Positions 17,791-26,762 of a stretch of 39,571 bases of DNA are shown here, piece by piece. The translations under genes were made by a program, and so were the position numbers. The notes under the pieces were generated by a model. That model was given only the letters and a program-made list of their open reading frames with translations. It searched no databases and had not been told where the DNA came from. Origin of the DNA: Chitinophagales bacterium (GTDB lineage Bacteria > Bacteroidota > Bacteroidia > Chitinophagales > Saprospiraceae); NCBI GenBank assembly GCA_022360175.1, contig JAKSDI010000125.1, positions 1 through 39,571 of the forward strand. The letters are read 5' to 3'. Position 1 is the first letter of the stretch, and each line of letters starts with the position of its first letter.

Positions 17791-17827
17791 TATTCTATTT
17801 TTGAATAAATATTCCAATTTTGGGAAT
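17791..17827. promoter_or_regulatory. Paired upstream activator sites (operon 17698-15543)
   Basis: The clearest dyads in the window: TATTCTATTTTTGAATA (17791-17807; TATTC/GAATA arms) and ATTCCAATTTTGGGAAT (17811-17827; ATTCC/GGAAT arms). Both are perfect 5-bp inverted arms around a 7-bp A/T-rich core, 20 bp centre to centre, so they lie on the same face of the helix. They define the consensus used for the other four pairs. Confidence 0.65.
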
Positions 17828-17903
17828 GAGCTGAATTTTAATTCATATCACTCATATATGAAGTTGACGACCTGTCAATTCTAAAAAACAGAGTGCTATC
17901 AGA

Positions 17904-18008
17904 GCAATGATTTTGGAGAAATTGCAGCATACCGAATATGCGACCTCATCCGAAGTCGAAAGCTTTTTTGCCTAGGCCAAAAAGATACGATTTCTCCGAA
18001 ATCGTTAT
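17904..18008. repeat. Compact nested inverted-repeat element in the 17699-18184 intergenic region
   Basis: Outer imperfect arms (about 17904-17926 and 17986-18008, roughly 17 of 23 positions pairing) enclose three smaller dyads: GCATA-CCGAA-TATGC (17927-17941), CGAC/GTCG (17941-17958) and a 22-bp near-perfect palindrome at 17963-17984 with one mismatch. CCGAA occurs three times (17932, 17950 and 17996). It sits between the two divergent activator-site pairs. It could be a small structured RNA, a MITE-like remnant or a DNA-architecture element. No T run marks it as a terminator. Confidence 0.5.
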
Positions 18009-18052
18009 CCTGACCAAACCTGGCTTTTCACAATTAACAAAACACTAATTTC

Positions 18053-18087
18053 ATTCCCATTTTGAAACAAACGTCCTGTTTTGGAAT
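18053..18087. promoter_or_regulatory. Paired upstream activator sites (operon 18185-22234)
   Basis: ATTCCCATTTTGAAACA (18053-18069) and ACGTCCTGTTTTGGAAT (18071-18087), 18 bp centre to centre. Each shows one strong outer half (ATTCC and GGAAT) facing outward. The left copy shares an identical TGAAACAAAC stretch with the pair at 22288-22325, beyond what the dyad itself requires. Confidence 0.6.
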
Positions 18088-18142
18088 AAAACCTAAATCA
18101 CCACCTCTACACTAAGCACTGTATATCAACAGATTACAAAAA

Positions 18143-18158
18143 AGGCAAGCTTTTAGTA
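18143..18158 (+). promoter_or_regulatory. Sigma54-like promoter for the 18185-22234 operon
   Basis: AGGCAA-GCTTT-TAGTA: a good -24 (GGCA) and a -12 with G but T in place of C. The GG lies about 74 bp from the centre of the paired sites. The leader AAGTGATAAT follows at 18174-18183, one base before the ATG at 18185. Confidence 0.5.
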
Positions 18159-18184
18159 CACTCATAAATTGAAAAGTGATAATT

Positions 18185-20485
18185 ATGAGAAAGTACATTA
18201 TACTAGCCTATATATCATGTATATACCTGAGTACATATGGACAAGAGATTAGCACCGTTGCAGGTGTACTGGAGACACCTGGCTTTAATGACGGGCCTGC
18301 ATTGAGTGCCCGATTTTTTAATCCTCATGGCATCGCTACAGACAGCAGTGGAAATGTGTACATAGCTGATCGTTACAACCACACTATTCGCAAACTTAGT
18401 CCGGCAGGGACGGTTAGTACAGTTGCTGGTGTAGCGGGCCAATCAGGTAGTGCAGATGGGTGGGGCATTAATGCCCGATTTAATGAACCCTGGGGCATAT
18501 GTGCGCTTCCGGATGGTACACTTTATATTGCTGATACGCGAAATAATAAAATTCGGCATATCAGTCCAGAAGGAGAAGTTAGCACATTGGCAGGCAGTGG
18601 TAATTTTGGGACGACAGATGGCTTCCAGCAAGCTGCAACATTTGGCAATCCAACAGGAATAGAATTTGGCCCTGATGGTTATATTTATGTAGCAGATCAT
18701 CTTACACACATTATCCGAAAAATTAGCCAGGATGGATGGGTAAGCACCTTGGCAGGTACACCATATATACCTGGCAATTTGAATGGCCCAGGTAATCAAG
18801 CTCAATTTTGGCGCCCTTATGGGCTTACCATTGACCTGGAAGGCAACATCATCGTTGCAGATGAATGGAATCATCTTATCCGCAAAGTCACTCCTGATGG
18901 AATCGTAAGCACGCTAGCAGGTTCCGGGATAGTAGGAGCACAGAACGGACAGAGCTATAATGCCAGTTTTAATTATCCCTGGGATATGACGGTAGCACCA
19001 GATGGCAGTATCTATGTTGCAGATGGATACAATTACCTAATCCGGAAGATAAGCACGGATAGCCTGGTAAGCACTATTGCCGGTACCGTCCTAGAGTCTG
19101 GAGGAGTTGATGGAGAAGGGGAAGAAGCTTCTTTTAGTGGTGCTACATCTATTGCCCATTGCTCTTTTAGTAATAGTTTTTATATAGCAGATGCCTACAA
19201 CCATCTCATTCGGCAGATGGCAGGGGAACAAGTACAAATAAATCTCATACATGTTAGTAATCAGGCGGTTTATTGTCCTGATGAGCAAATAGAAATAAGA
19301 GCAATACCGTCTAATCTTGATAATTATCAATTCTGGTTAGATGGCGAAATCATTCAAGCCGGTTCAAGTCCTGACCTGATACTAAACGGGCTGGATGCAG
19401 GGGCTCATACTATTTCATGCCAAACAATATATGAAGGGGTAACACTTATCACTACTCCTCTAAATATACAAGTCAGTAATTTTCCTACACCTTCGATCAC
19501 AATAGTAGGTTTGGAAGAATTATTACCTGGAGATACGACTACTCTAATTGCCTCTGGAGGCACTGATTACAGTTGGTCTAATGGAATGACAGGTGCTGTA
19601 ATTAATATCACGGAAGCAGGTGTTTATCAGGTAGAAGCGACTAATACAGCAGGATGTGTAGGCACTTCCAATCCTGTTACTATCACTGAAGGTACAATAT
19701 ATGCAGCACCTGCTATTTGGATAAATGGAGATAGTATTATTTGCCCAGGCAGCCAGGCAATATTGCAAACGGATGCTTCAGATAATATATTATGGTATAG
19801 AGATGGCTGGCCTATATCAGGTGCAACAGAAAGCACCCTTACCGTTTCTATCCCTGGCTATTATCAGGTGCAAATAACCTATTCAGATGGAGTGACCGCA
19901 TTTTCCACTACTCAAAGCCTGGCATTTGCTGAGACTATTGAGGCAAGCATAATAGCGACTCCCAATACAGCTAGTCCAGGAACCCCTGTTTCCCTTTACG
20001 CTAGTGGCGAAAATATAATCGATTATGAATGGGAACTTAGCGGGTCTAGCAATTTCTTTGAAGTTGGCAACAATCCTGTTTTTATTATTGAACAGACAGG
20101 ATGGTATGATGTATTATTAGTAGTTAGTTCTCAATGGGGATGCACCGATTCCATATTTGCCGAAAGGCTTATCCATATACAAGCAGATAACAACAATCCG
20201 CCTCCCACTACAACAATAGATACTGATTGGTGGATACCAACCGCTTTTACTCCCAATGGCGACGGACAAAATGATTACTTCCAGATAGTCGGCAATGCTC
20301 CGGATAATTACCAGCTTAACATTTATGATCAATGGGGAAGTCTGTTATACCAGGGTAATGCCCCCTGGAATGGCTTAAGTACAAATGGGCAAATCATCCC
20401 TAATGGTACCTATACCTACCTGATCTACTGGAATAGCAACAACTCTTCAGAAACAATTTCCGGACATATCACTCTTTTGCGATAA
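18185..20485 (+). CDS. Secreted NHL-repeat beta-propeller protein with T9SS type B sorting domain
   Basis: 766 residues. A signal peptide (about 1-19, ending STYGQ) is followed by six NHL-type blades (about 20-345) with recurring units such as NVYIADRYNHTIRKLS and TLYIADTRNNKIRHIS, each ending in an STVAG- or STLAG-like strand. Ig/PKD-like domains (about 350-670) come next. The C-terminus starts WWIPTAFTPNGDGQNDYF and contains YDQWGSLLYQG and NGTYTYLIYW, the type B (gliding-motility-type) T9SS sorting domain. The frame is open to a GTG at 18176, but the ATG at 18185 is chosen because it gives a clean signal peptide and sits just after the shared leader. The PorP/SprF-like protein follows 21 bp later, the usual partner of type B cargo. 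Confidence 0.9.
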   Translation: MRKYIILAYISCIYLSTYGQEISTVAGVLETPGFNDGPALSARFFNPHGIATDSSGNVYIADRYNHTIRKLSPAGTVSTVAGVAGQSGSADGWGINARFNEPWGICALPDGTLYIADTRNNKIRHISPEGEVSTLAGSGNFGTTDGFQQAATFGNPTGIEFGPDGYIYVADHLTHIIRKISQDGWVSTLAGTPYIPGNLNGPGNQAQFWRPYGLTIDLEGNIIVADEWNHLIRKVTPDGIVSTLAGSGIVGAQNGQSYNASFNYPWDMTVAPDGSIYVADGYNYLIRKISTDSLVSTIAGTVLESGGVDGEGEEASFSGATSIAHCSFSNSFYIADAYNHLIRQMAGEQVQINLIHVSNQAVYCPDEQIEIRAIPSNLDNYQFWLDGEIIQAGSSPDLILNGLDAGAHTISCQTIYEGVTLITTPLNIQVSNFPTPSITIVGLEELLPGDTTTLIASGGTDYSWSNGMTGAVINITEAGVYQVEATNTAGCVGTSNPVTITEGTIYAAPAIWINGDSIICPGSQAILQTDASDNILWYRDGWPISGATESTLTVSIPGYYQVQITYSDGVTAFSTTQSLAFAETIEASIIATPNTASPGTPVSLYASGENIIDYEWELSGSSNFFEVGNNPVFIIEQTGWYDVLLVVSSQWGCTDSIFAERLIHIQADNNNPPPTTTIDTDWWIPTAFTPNGDGQNDYFQIVGNAPDNYQLNIYDQWGSLLYQGNAPWNGLSTNGQIIPNGTYTYLIYWNSNNSSETISGHITLLR

Positions 20486-20506
20486 TCTTTAAATGAGCTA
20501 TCGATA

Positions 20507-22234
20507 ATGAAAAATATTACCACTATTATATTTATCCTAATGATCATGCTACAAAGCTACTCACAGGATGCTCACTTCAGCTTGTACAATATCAATACTC
20601 CTTATCTCTCATCTGCATTAACAGGAATAGATACAGGAGGTATACGTTTAGGTATACAATATCGTAGCCAATGGGCAAACATACCAGATGCTTACCAAAC
20701 TTATAATGTCTACGCTGAAGGCAGGAAAAAGGATTGGGGCTGGGGAGCAGTTGTACATCATAATGCTGCAGGTGATGCCAGCCTGGCTACAAGTGGAGGG
20801 TGGATAAGTGCAGCCTATCACAAAGCATTAAGTGATCAGGGGCAAATATTATCATTGGGCGTTGGCACGGGTTTTATCCAAAAACGTTTTGACCCTGCAA
20901 CTTTACTCTTTGAAAGCCAATATCAGGATGGCGCTATACAGGATAATGCTGAAGAGGCTTTCATTCGAACATCTATACAAAGAGCCGATTTCAATATTGG
21001 AGTCAACTGGTCTGGTTATATCCCAACCGCAACAGCTGTTAATTATCGTCTGGGAATGAGCCTTGCACATATGCACCGCCCCTCCGAAAATTTTGCGCAG
21101 GCAATCAGTGAATTGCCAATGAAAAAATCTTTTTATGCGGTTTTTGATATCGGAGCAAGTAATGCCTTTATATTCTCGCCCCACTTCTTGTGGCAACAAC
21201 AAGGAGTGCATAAAACAATAGTTGCCAAAACACAACTCAGCATACAAATGGCTGGCCGCAATCGATTTTTCCTGGGTATTGGAACCCGCCTAAATGATGC
21301 GCTACTATTTAATACAGGGATACAACTAGACGATTTACAAGTTCATCTTGGGTATGATGTTAATATCTCTGGCCTGGAGGTAGCTACTCAGCGTAGAGGT
21401 GCTTTTGAAATAGCATTGACTTATCAAATCAGTAATCAGGCAAAATATGTACAGAAACGAACACGAGCTTCTTTTCCTCCTCCTGAAGCAGTTCCTGAAA
21501 AAAAGGATTGTCATGCTTGCCCTGACAATCTAAAAGATACAGATGGAGATGGCGTAGTGGATGCTAAAGACCGCTGTCCTTATGATCCTGGTTACGTGTA
21601 TCTAGAAGGATGCATGGATGCCGACAAGGATGGTATCAATGACCGTGATGACGGCTGCCCTTATTTACCTGGCCCAAAGGAAAATTACGGCTGCCCTAGT
21701 AAACAATTGGACTCCGATGGGGACGGTATTCCTGATACACAGGATCACTGTATTTATTTGAAGGGACTTAAAGCTTTAAACGGCTGCCCTGACACTGATC
21801 AGGATGGTATTTCTGATGTAGAAGATCACTGCCCTTATTTAAAAGGAGTCCTGACCAACAATGGCTGCCCTGCCAAAGGTACCCGCGCACAAAATGGATG
21901 GTGGCAGGTATTAATTGAATTTGACACAGATCAGTCCATTATCAAGCATCACTATTTCACCCCATTACAAGAAATAGCATGGCAGGCAATGGCACAAAAC
22001 GATTATGAATTCATTATTTCAGGCCATACTGATACAGAAGGTACTGACTCCTACAACTATCAGCTTGGACAACGACGAGCACTTGCCGTACAGGGTTTTC
22101 TGATCCGCCAGGGTATCCCACCCAATAAGATTAAAATCTTTTCGTATGGTGAAGATGTCCCGGTTAGAGAAAACAGTACTTCATTTGGAAAAGCAAGAAA
22201 CCGCAGAGCAGAGGTGACTGCTATCATAAAATAG
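20507..22234 (+). CDS. PorP/SprF-family outer-membrane protein fused to TSP3 repeats and an OmpA domain
   Basis: 575 residues. After a signal peptide (about 1-20) the N-terminal part (about 20-315) is a PorP/SprF-type barrel: QDAHFSLYNINTPYLSSALTG, RLGIQYRSQWANIPDAYQTYN and repeated aromatic-ended strands. It is followed by thrombospondin type 3-like calcium motifs (DTDGDGVVD, DADKDGIND, DSDGDGIPD, DTDQDGISD; about 345-460). The last 110 residues are an OmpA peptidoglycan-binding domain (FIISGHTDTEGTDSYNYQLG, then RRALAVQGFL). PorP/SprF proteins help anchor or export type B T9SS cargo. Here the fusion could also clamp the propeller protein encoded upstream to the cell wall. Confidence 0.88.
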   Translation: MKNITTIIFILMIMLQSYSQDAHFSLYNINTPYLSSALTGIDTGGIRLGIQYRSQWANIPDAYQTYNVYAEGRKKDWGWGAVVHHNAAGDASLATSGGWISAAYHKALSDQGQILSLGVGTGFIQKRFDPATLLFESQYQDGAIQDNAEEAFIRTSIQRADFNIGVNWSGYIPTATAVNYRLGMSLAHMHRPSENFAQAISELPMKKSFYAVFDIGASNAFIFSPHFLWQQQGVHKTIVAKTQLSIQMAGRNRFFLGIGTRLNDALLFNTGIQLDDLQVHLGYDVNISGLEVATQRRGAFEIALTYQISNQAKYVQKRTRASFPPPEAVPEKKDCHACPDNLKDTDGDGVVDAKDRCPYDPGYVYLEGCMDADKDGINDRDDGCPYLPGPKENYGCPSKQLDSDGDGIPDTQDHCIYLKGLKALNGCPDTDQDGISDVEDHCPYLKGVLTNNGCPAKGTRAQNGWWQVLIEFDTDQSIIKHHYFTPLQEIAWQAMAQNDYEFIISGHTDTEGTDSYNYQLGQRRALAVQGFLIRQGIPPNKIKIFSYGEDVPVRENSTSFGKARNRRAEVTAIIK

Positions 22235-22287
22235 ACCGGTACTCAACAAATTACAGTTAACAACCCAGTTTACTTTTTCTCTAAACG

Positions 22288-22325
22288 CCTCCCAAAATGA
22301 AACAAACTGATTCAAAACGGGAATA
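22288..22325. promoter_or_regulatory. Paired upstream activator sites (operon 22423-30507)
   Basis: CCTCCCAAAATGAAACA (22288-22304) and GATTCAAAACGGGAATA (22309-22325), about 20-21 bp centre to centre. The right copy has a 4-of-5 TATTC/GAATA dyad; the left copy is mainly a half site. The centre is about 84 bp from the -24 GG, one helical turn farther than at the other promoters. Confidence 0.6.
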
Positions 22326-22387
22326 AAAAGCGAGCACTCCATTTTACACACAATTCATTATCAGACACTTATAACCAAAATACCTTG

Positions 22388-22403
22388 TGGCATGATACTA
22401 GCA
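22388..22403 (+). promoter_or_regulatory. Sigma54 promoter of the Wza-Wzc-Wzx-Wzy operon
   Basis: TGGCAT-GATAC-TAGCA: GG at -24 and GC at -12 with the exact spacing of the TGGCAC-N5-TTGCA consensus. It is one of the two best matches in the window. The leader AAGTGATAAT follows at 22415-22424 and runs into the ATG at 22423. Confidence 0.65.
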
Positions 22404-22422
22404 TATTAATAATTAAGTGATA

Positions 22423-23184
22423 ATGCAAATTAAAAAAATGAGAAACTTACACATTACTGCCATTATATTGGCCTTCGTGTTGAGCTCCTGCAGTAGTCCT
22501 GAAGGGCTTTTCAATAGTCAGGATTTCGCACAAGATACAGACGTCATCCTCCAACAATACTTTTATGCACATGATGCCATTCTTTCGCCTGGAGACAAAA
22601 TAACCATTAGCATTTGGGGACATGAAGATTTGAGTATAGGATCTGTTAATAGTTCTTTCAGCTCCAATGAGGCGACAGGCCGCTGGCTCACACTAGACAA
22701 TGACGGAGAAGTCAATCTCCCCAAACTTGGACGAGTAAAACTTTCCGGCCTCAATCTCAAGGAAGTCAACTACATGCTAGAACAGCGTTATGCTGTGTAT
22801 TTAAAAAATCCTCTTATAACGGTAAAAGTTCTAAATCACTTTGTAACTGTTTTTGGAGAAGTGATGGCTCCTGGTAAATACGCGATTGATAATGAACGCC
22901 TTCATTTACTGGAAGTATTAGCAGAAGCACAGGGATTGACAAAATATGCAGCTGCCAAACAAGCTAAGGTAGTTCGCCAAAACAGAGGCAGAACAGTAGA
23001 ATTAAATGTTGACCTAACGAACATCACAGCTATTTCAAAATACAATATTGTATTACAGCCTGATGATGTCATATACATTCCTGCTGGTACAGACAAAACT
23101 TTTGATGAAAAACTGCAGAGAGCTACTCCACTGGCAAGTATTGCTACCGGGCTTGCAGTTATTGCTTCCATCTTTTTAAAATAA
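22423..23184 (+). CDS. Wza-like polysaccharide export lipoprotein
   Basis: 253 residues. The N-terminus is a lipoprotein signal peptide with lipobox LSSC (Cys23 from this start). A Poly_export domain follows (LSPGDKITISIWGHEDLS), then an SLBB domain (VTVFGEVMAPGKYAI to LQPDDVIYIPAG). A hydrophobic helix (about 233-252) closes the chain. It is shorter than E. coli Wza, as is common in Bacteroidota, and should form the outer-membrane export channel. The frame opens at a GTG at 22417, but the ATG at 22423 ends the shared leader and avoids starting at the transcription start; an ATG at 22438 is also possible. Wzc follows 6 bp later. Confidence 0.9.
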   Translation: MQIKKMRNLHITAIILAFVLSSCSSPEGLFNSQDFAQDTDVILQQYFYAHDAILSPGDKITISIWGHEDLSIGSVNSSFSSNEATGRWLTLDNDGEVNLPKLGRVKLSGLNLKEVNYMLEQRYAVYLKNPLITVKVLNHFVTVFGEVMAPGKYAIDNERLHLLEVLAEAQGLTKYAAAKQAKVVRQNRGRTVELNVDLTNITAISKYNIVLQPDDVIYIPAGTDKTFDEKLQRATPLASIATGLAVIASIFLK

Positions 23185-23190
23185 TCAGCC

Positions 23191-25491
23191 ATGAATTTGA
23201 GAAAAGAATACCGCCAACTCATTCTACCGCTGATCAAAGCGATTCCATTATTAATATTACTGGTAGGAACAGCTATTTTCATCGCTCGCAGGGCAGTACA
23301 ATACGTCACTCCAAAATACCGTGCGAATGGTGCCATCAAAATTAACAACCTGGACTATAGCCTGCCTGCATTTGAATTGTTTGGCAATGAAAATTCAGCT
23401 GAACACAGACAGAATGAAAATTTTCTTTCAGAGGTAGAAGTTTTCAAATCTCGCCAGTTGATAGAAAAAGCACTGGAAAACCTGGATTTTGAACAGGATA
23501 TTTTCCGTGTAGGCGAGCTACGATTAACAGAGTTGTATACAGAACGGCCTTTTGAGTTGAGATTGGAGCAGATACGCCCGAATATGTATGACAAATTATT
23601 CTATTTGCGTTACGAAGGAGACCATGTCTTCAGTTTGCATGAACAAAAAGAAGCAGTTGATGCTGGCAGAATGGTAGTTCCGGAAAAACTAATCCGCACC
23701 AATCAGTTTAATATCCAACTCACGCTCAACCAAAGCTTCCTTTCGAAAAAACCGCAAAGCCTTCAACATGGTGATCTTTTTGCTTTTCGAATCAACAGCA
23801 AAGAACAACTCTTAGCTCATTATGGAGGCGCGGCCCTTTTTGTAAAGCCTATAGACAAAGAAATTTCCATTATCAAAATCTACTTCGAACACGAGCTGCC
23901 TTTAAAAGCACAATTGTTTGTAAACACCTTGATGGAAACTTATATATCAGAAGGGCAACGTAGCCGTGAATTACAGGCTGATGTCACGATTAGTTATTTA
24001 GACGATCGACTGGATAAAGTAAACTATGATTTGCGTAAAGCAGAAGCCGATCGTGCAAAATACCGCACAAAACATGGACTTATCAACTCAATACAAGAAA
24101 CAGATGCTGCACTTCGCGAGCTTTCACAACTAGACCTTAATAAGGTCCAGATGGATATGCGCCAGGCAGAATTGCAGCGACTATACAACTACTTGCGCTC
24201 TGGAAATAATTTACAGGATTTTTCTCCCAATTTTGATGAATTGCAGGACCCTACCTTTCAGGAGACTTATCGAACTATACAGCGATACGAACTTCACAAA
24301 CAGGATTTATTACAAAAATATGCGCCCAATAGTGAAGAAATTCATCATGTGGACCGCAAGATTAATAACCTACGCACCTTCATACATGAAAGTGTTGGCA
24401 GTACGCTGGATAACCTGGAAGTAAAACAAACTGAAATTACCCGTGCAATTAACAAAGTAAACAGTTCAATCAAGCGGTATCCGGAGAAAGAACGCCACCT
24501 GGCACAGTTAAATCGAGATGTACAACTCAATGAGCAGATGTATAATTATCTGATGCGTAAACGTACAGAGCTGGCTATTGCTAAATCTTCGAATCCTATT
24601 CCACATCGCATTATAGACCATGCCCTATTACCAGGTGATATTTCCTCTCCTAACCAGTTTTTAATAATTGGCCTTGCTGCTTTCATCGCATTATTGACAG
24701 GAATGATCATTGCTTATTTATACCATTTCTTCACCGCTAAAGTACAAAGCAAAGCAGATATTGAAGAACGAATGGATCAGCCCATAATTGCAGCAGTACC
24801 AAAGCTAAAAAGTGGTCTCCACAACGAATACGCTCTAATGAGCAATTTAATTGCTAATATCAAAAGAGTAGGAAAAGAAAGCCCAGCACGCGGACAATGG
24901 CTTGCTGTTACTTCCTTATACCCTTCGGAAGGAAAAACTTTTCTGAGTACACATCTGGGTAAAGCATTTGCCCAGTCTGGCAAAAAAGTATTATTAATTG
25001 ATTTAGATCTCTACCGCCCCAGTGTTCACAGCCGTTTAAATCTACCAAATTATGGAGGCGTAGCAAGTATTCTCCAGAAGCGCAAGCATGCATTAGAAGC
25101 TATTATTCCCACCGATATTGCAGGCATGGACATCATACCTGCCGGAGAATTAGAGCCGCTGCAAGAAGCTTTGATTACTTCAGATATAACGATGAATTTC
25201 CTTCAGGATATGCGTTGGCATTATGACTATATCATTATCGATACAGCCCCTCTTGGTTTAAGCCCTGATGCTGCATATGTTATGCACCAAAGTGATATCA
25301 ATCTCTTTTGTGTAAGAGCAGGAAAAACACATTTGAGATCACTAAAACGCGTGAAGGATGTAATTGCAGAATACGAACTTCCAAAAGTACACCTGGTATT
25401 AAACGAATCAAAAAATCGTGTCTGGATTCCCGCTTATCGCAAAATGAAGCGCCAATACTTAAATGTACAGTCGAAATCTGCAATAGCATGA
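23191..25491 (+). CDS. Wzc-like polysaccharide co-polymerase with C-terminal BY-kinase domain
   Basis: 766 residues. A Wzz domain with two membrane segments (about 10-32 and 485-512) flanks a long periplasmic coiled coil (about 255-450). A cytoplasmic BY-kinase domain (about 555-766) follows. The Walker A loop is SLYPSEGKTFLS with Lys582, one residue off the usual GEGKT, and Walker A' is LLIDLDLYRPS. The Walker B-like strand is YIIIDTAPLGL. It controls chain length and export together with Wza and Wzy. The C-terminal tail has only two tyrosines, not the usual Tyr cluster, so autophosphorylation control may be reduced. The stop overlaps the next start (ATGA). Confidence 0.9.
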   Translation: MNLRKEYRQLILPLIKAIPLLILLVGTAIFIARRAVQYVTPKYRANGAIKINNLDYSLPAFELFGNENSAEHRQNENFLSEVEVFKSRQLIEKALENLDFEQDIFRVGELRLTELYTERPFELRLEQIRPNMYDKLFYLRYEGDHVFSLHEQKEAVDAGRMVVPEKLIRTNQFNIQLTLNQSFLSKKPQSLQHGDLFAFRINSKEQLLAHYGGAALFVKPIDKEISIIKIYFEHELPLKAQLFVNTLMETYISEGQRSRELQADVTISYLDDRLDKVNYDLRKAEADRAKYRTKHGLINSIQETDAALRELSQLDLNKVQMDMRQAELQRLYNYLRSGNNLQDFSPNFDELQDPTFQETYRTIQRYELHKQDLLQKYAPNSEEIHHVDRKINNLRTFIHESVGSTLDNLEVKQTEITRAINKVNSSIKRYPEKERHLAQLNRDVQLNEQMYNYLMRKRTELAIAKSSNPIPHRIIDHALLPGDISSPNQFLIIGLAAFIALLTGMIIAYLYHFFTAKVQSKADIEERMDQPIIAAVPKLKSGLHNEYALMSNLIANIKRVGKESPARGQWLAVTSLYPSEGKTFLSTHLGKAFAQSGKKVLLIDLDLYRPSVHSRLNLPNYGGVASILQKRKHALEAIIPTDIAGMDIIPAGELEPLQEALITSDITMNFLQDMRWHYDYIIIDTAPLGLSPDAAYVMHQSDINLFCVRAGKTHLRSLKRVKDVIAEYELPKVHLVLNESKNRVWIPAYRKMKRQYLNVQSKSAIA

Positions 25492-26762
25492 TCCATAGAA
25501 CATTCAAAAGCCTTCATAATAATCAGCTAACAGCATATACCGGACAGGCTGTTGCCAGTGGAGGGAATTTCATTCTTTCATGGTGGATTGCCCGAACAAT
25601 GGGTATAGATACCTTTGGAACCTTCGCATTGCTATGGTCCATATTACTTTTTGCCCTTAGCATGCATCAAGCATTCATCAGCCAGCCACTGCAAACATTT
25701 GCAGCAAAAATGGATGCCAGGACACAAAATAATTACCTGAAGCAATTGGTATACCTACAAGGTGTATACACTGTACTCGTAGTCCTATTAAGCATACTGG
25801 TAAGCCTGGGTTTACGCATTATGGAAGCTGGCTATACCCAGGAAGCTCTTTTTATGGGTGGGATCATCGCCAGTTTTCTTTTCCACGACTTCAACAAGAA
25901 AGTCTTTTACCTAAAAGAAATTTATTTTGCCCCTCTTTTACTGGATAGTTTGTTGTATGGCATCCTTTTTATAATAATCTATTTTCAGCCACAGCAATTA
26001 ACAGATGTATTACTTGCGATAAATATTGCTTACGCGGGGGCCGTCTTAGTTGGTTTAAGATTTCTACCAATACAAAAGATCAGCAGTATATTTTCGACCA
26101 GTAAAATATCGGCTTTTAAGACTATTATAAAGAAGCATTATCACTTTTCAAAATGGCTGTTGGGTACTGCCTTGCTCCAATGGGCTACAGGCAATAGTTT
26201 TCTCATTGCTGCAGCTGGCACTTTGGGGGTAGCCGCTGCGGGAGCATTACGAATGGGACAACATCTTGTAGGTTTATGCCATGTGTTATTCTTAGGCATG
26301 GAAAACATAGCACCGGTCAGGGCATCCCAACAGCTTTTGAAAAATGGTATGTCAGGATTGTGGAACTACCTGCGAAATCTCAGCATCCTTACAGGACTAC
26401 TTACGTTTGGGTTTCTGGCTGTTATTTCATTAACAGCTCCACTATTAGTTAGCTGGCTTTATGGAGCAGAATATGTGCAATATACTTATATCATCTGGGG
26501 GTACTGTATCCTTTATACAATTGCTTTTTGGGCCTACCCTTTGCGATTTGCACTTCGTACACTGGAAAATACTCGCCCTATCTTCTGGACCTATGTCTTC
26601 AGTGGAGGATTTGCTCTCATCGCAGCGCTCCCATTCGCCAGAGCATGGGGCATTAACGGTATACTTGCTGGCCTCATTATATCACAGCTCATTACAATAC
26701 TGATTTATACCTTATCTCTCACTCACAAATTTTATGATCAACCCTTAAATCAAAGAGCATGA
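25488..26762 (+). CDS. Wzx-like polysaccharide flippase (MOP superfamily)
   Basis: 424 residues and about twelve hydrophobic segments with no catalytic motif. The N-terminus (LTAYTGQAVASGGNFILSWWIARTMG) and the segment AAGTLGVAAAGALRMGQ fit MOP-type repeat-unit flippases. It should move lipid-linked repeat units across the inner membrane. The frame is open far upstream inside wzc, but the ATG at 25488 overlaps the wzc stop (ATGA) and gives the proper N-terminus. It ends with an ATGA overlap into the next gene. Confidence 0.82.
   Translation: MIHRTFKSLHNNQLTAYTGQAVASGGNFILSWWIARTMGIDTFGTFALLWSILLFALSMHQAFISQPLQTFAAKMDARTQNNYLKQLVYLQGVYTVLVVLLSILVSLGLRIMEAGYTQEALFMGGIIASFLFHDFNKKVFYLKEIYFAPLLLDSLLYGILFIIIYFQPQQLTDVLLAINIAYAGAVLVGLRFLPIQKISSIFSTSKISAFKTIIKKHYHFSKWLLGTALLQWATGNSFLIAAAGTLGVAAAGALRMGQHLVGLCHVLFLGMENIAPVRASQQLLKNGMSGLWNYLRNLSILTGLLTFGFLAVISLTAPLLVSWLYGAEYVQYTYIIWGYCILYTIAFWAYPLRFALRTLENTRPIFWTYVFSGGFALIAALPFARAWGINGILAGLIISQLITILIYTLSLTHKFYDQPLNQRA

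Noticed and set aside
18443-18874. 143-codon minus-strand open frame
   Set aside because: It is the antisense shadow of repetitive NHL-blade coding DNA.
22902-23348. 148-codon minus-strand open frame
   Set aside because: It is antisense across the wza/wzc junction, whose plus-strand reading is clearly coding.
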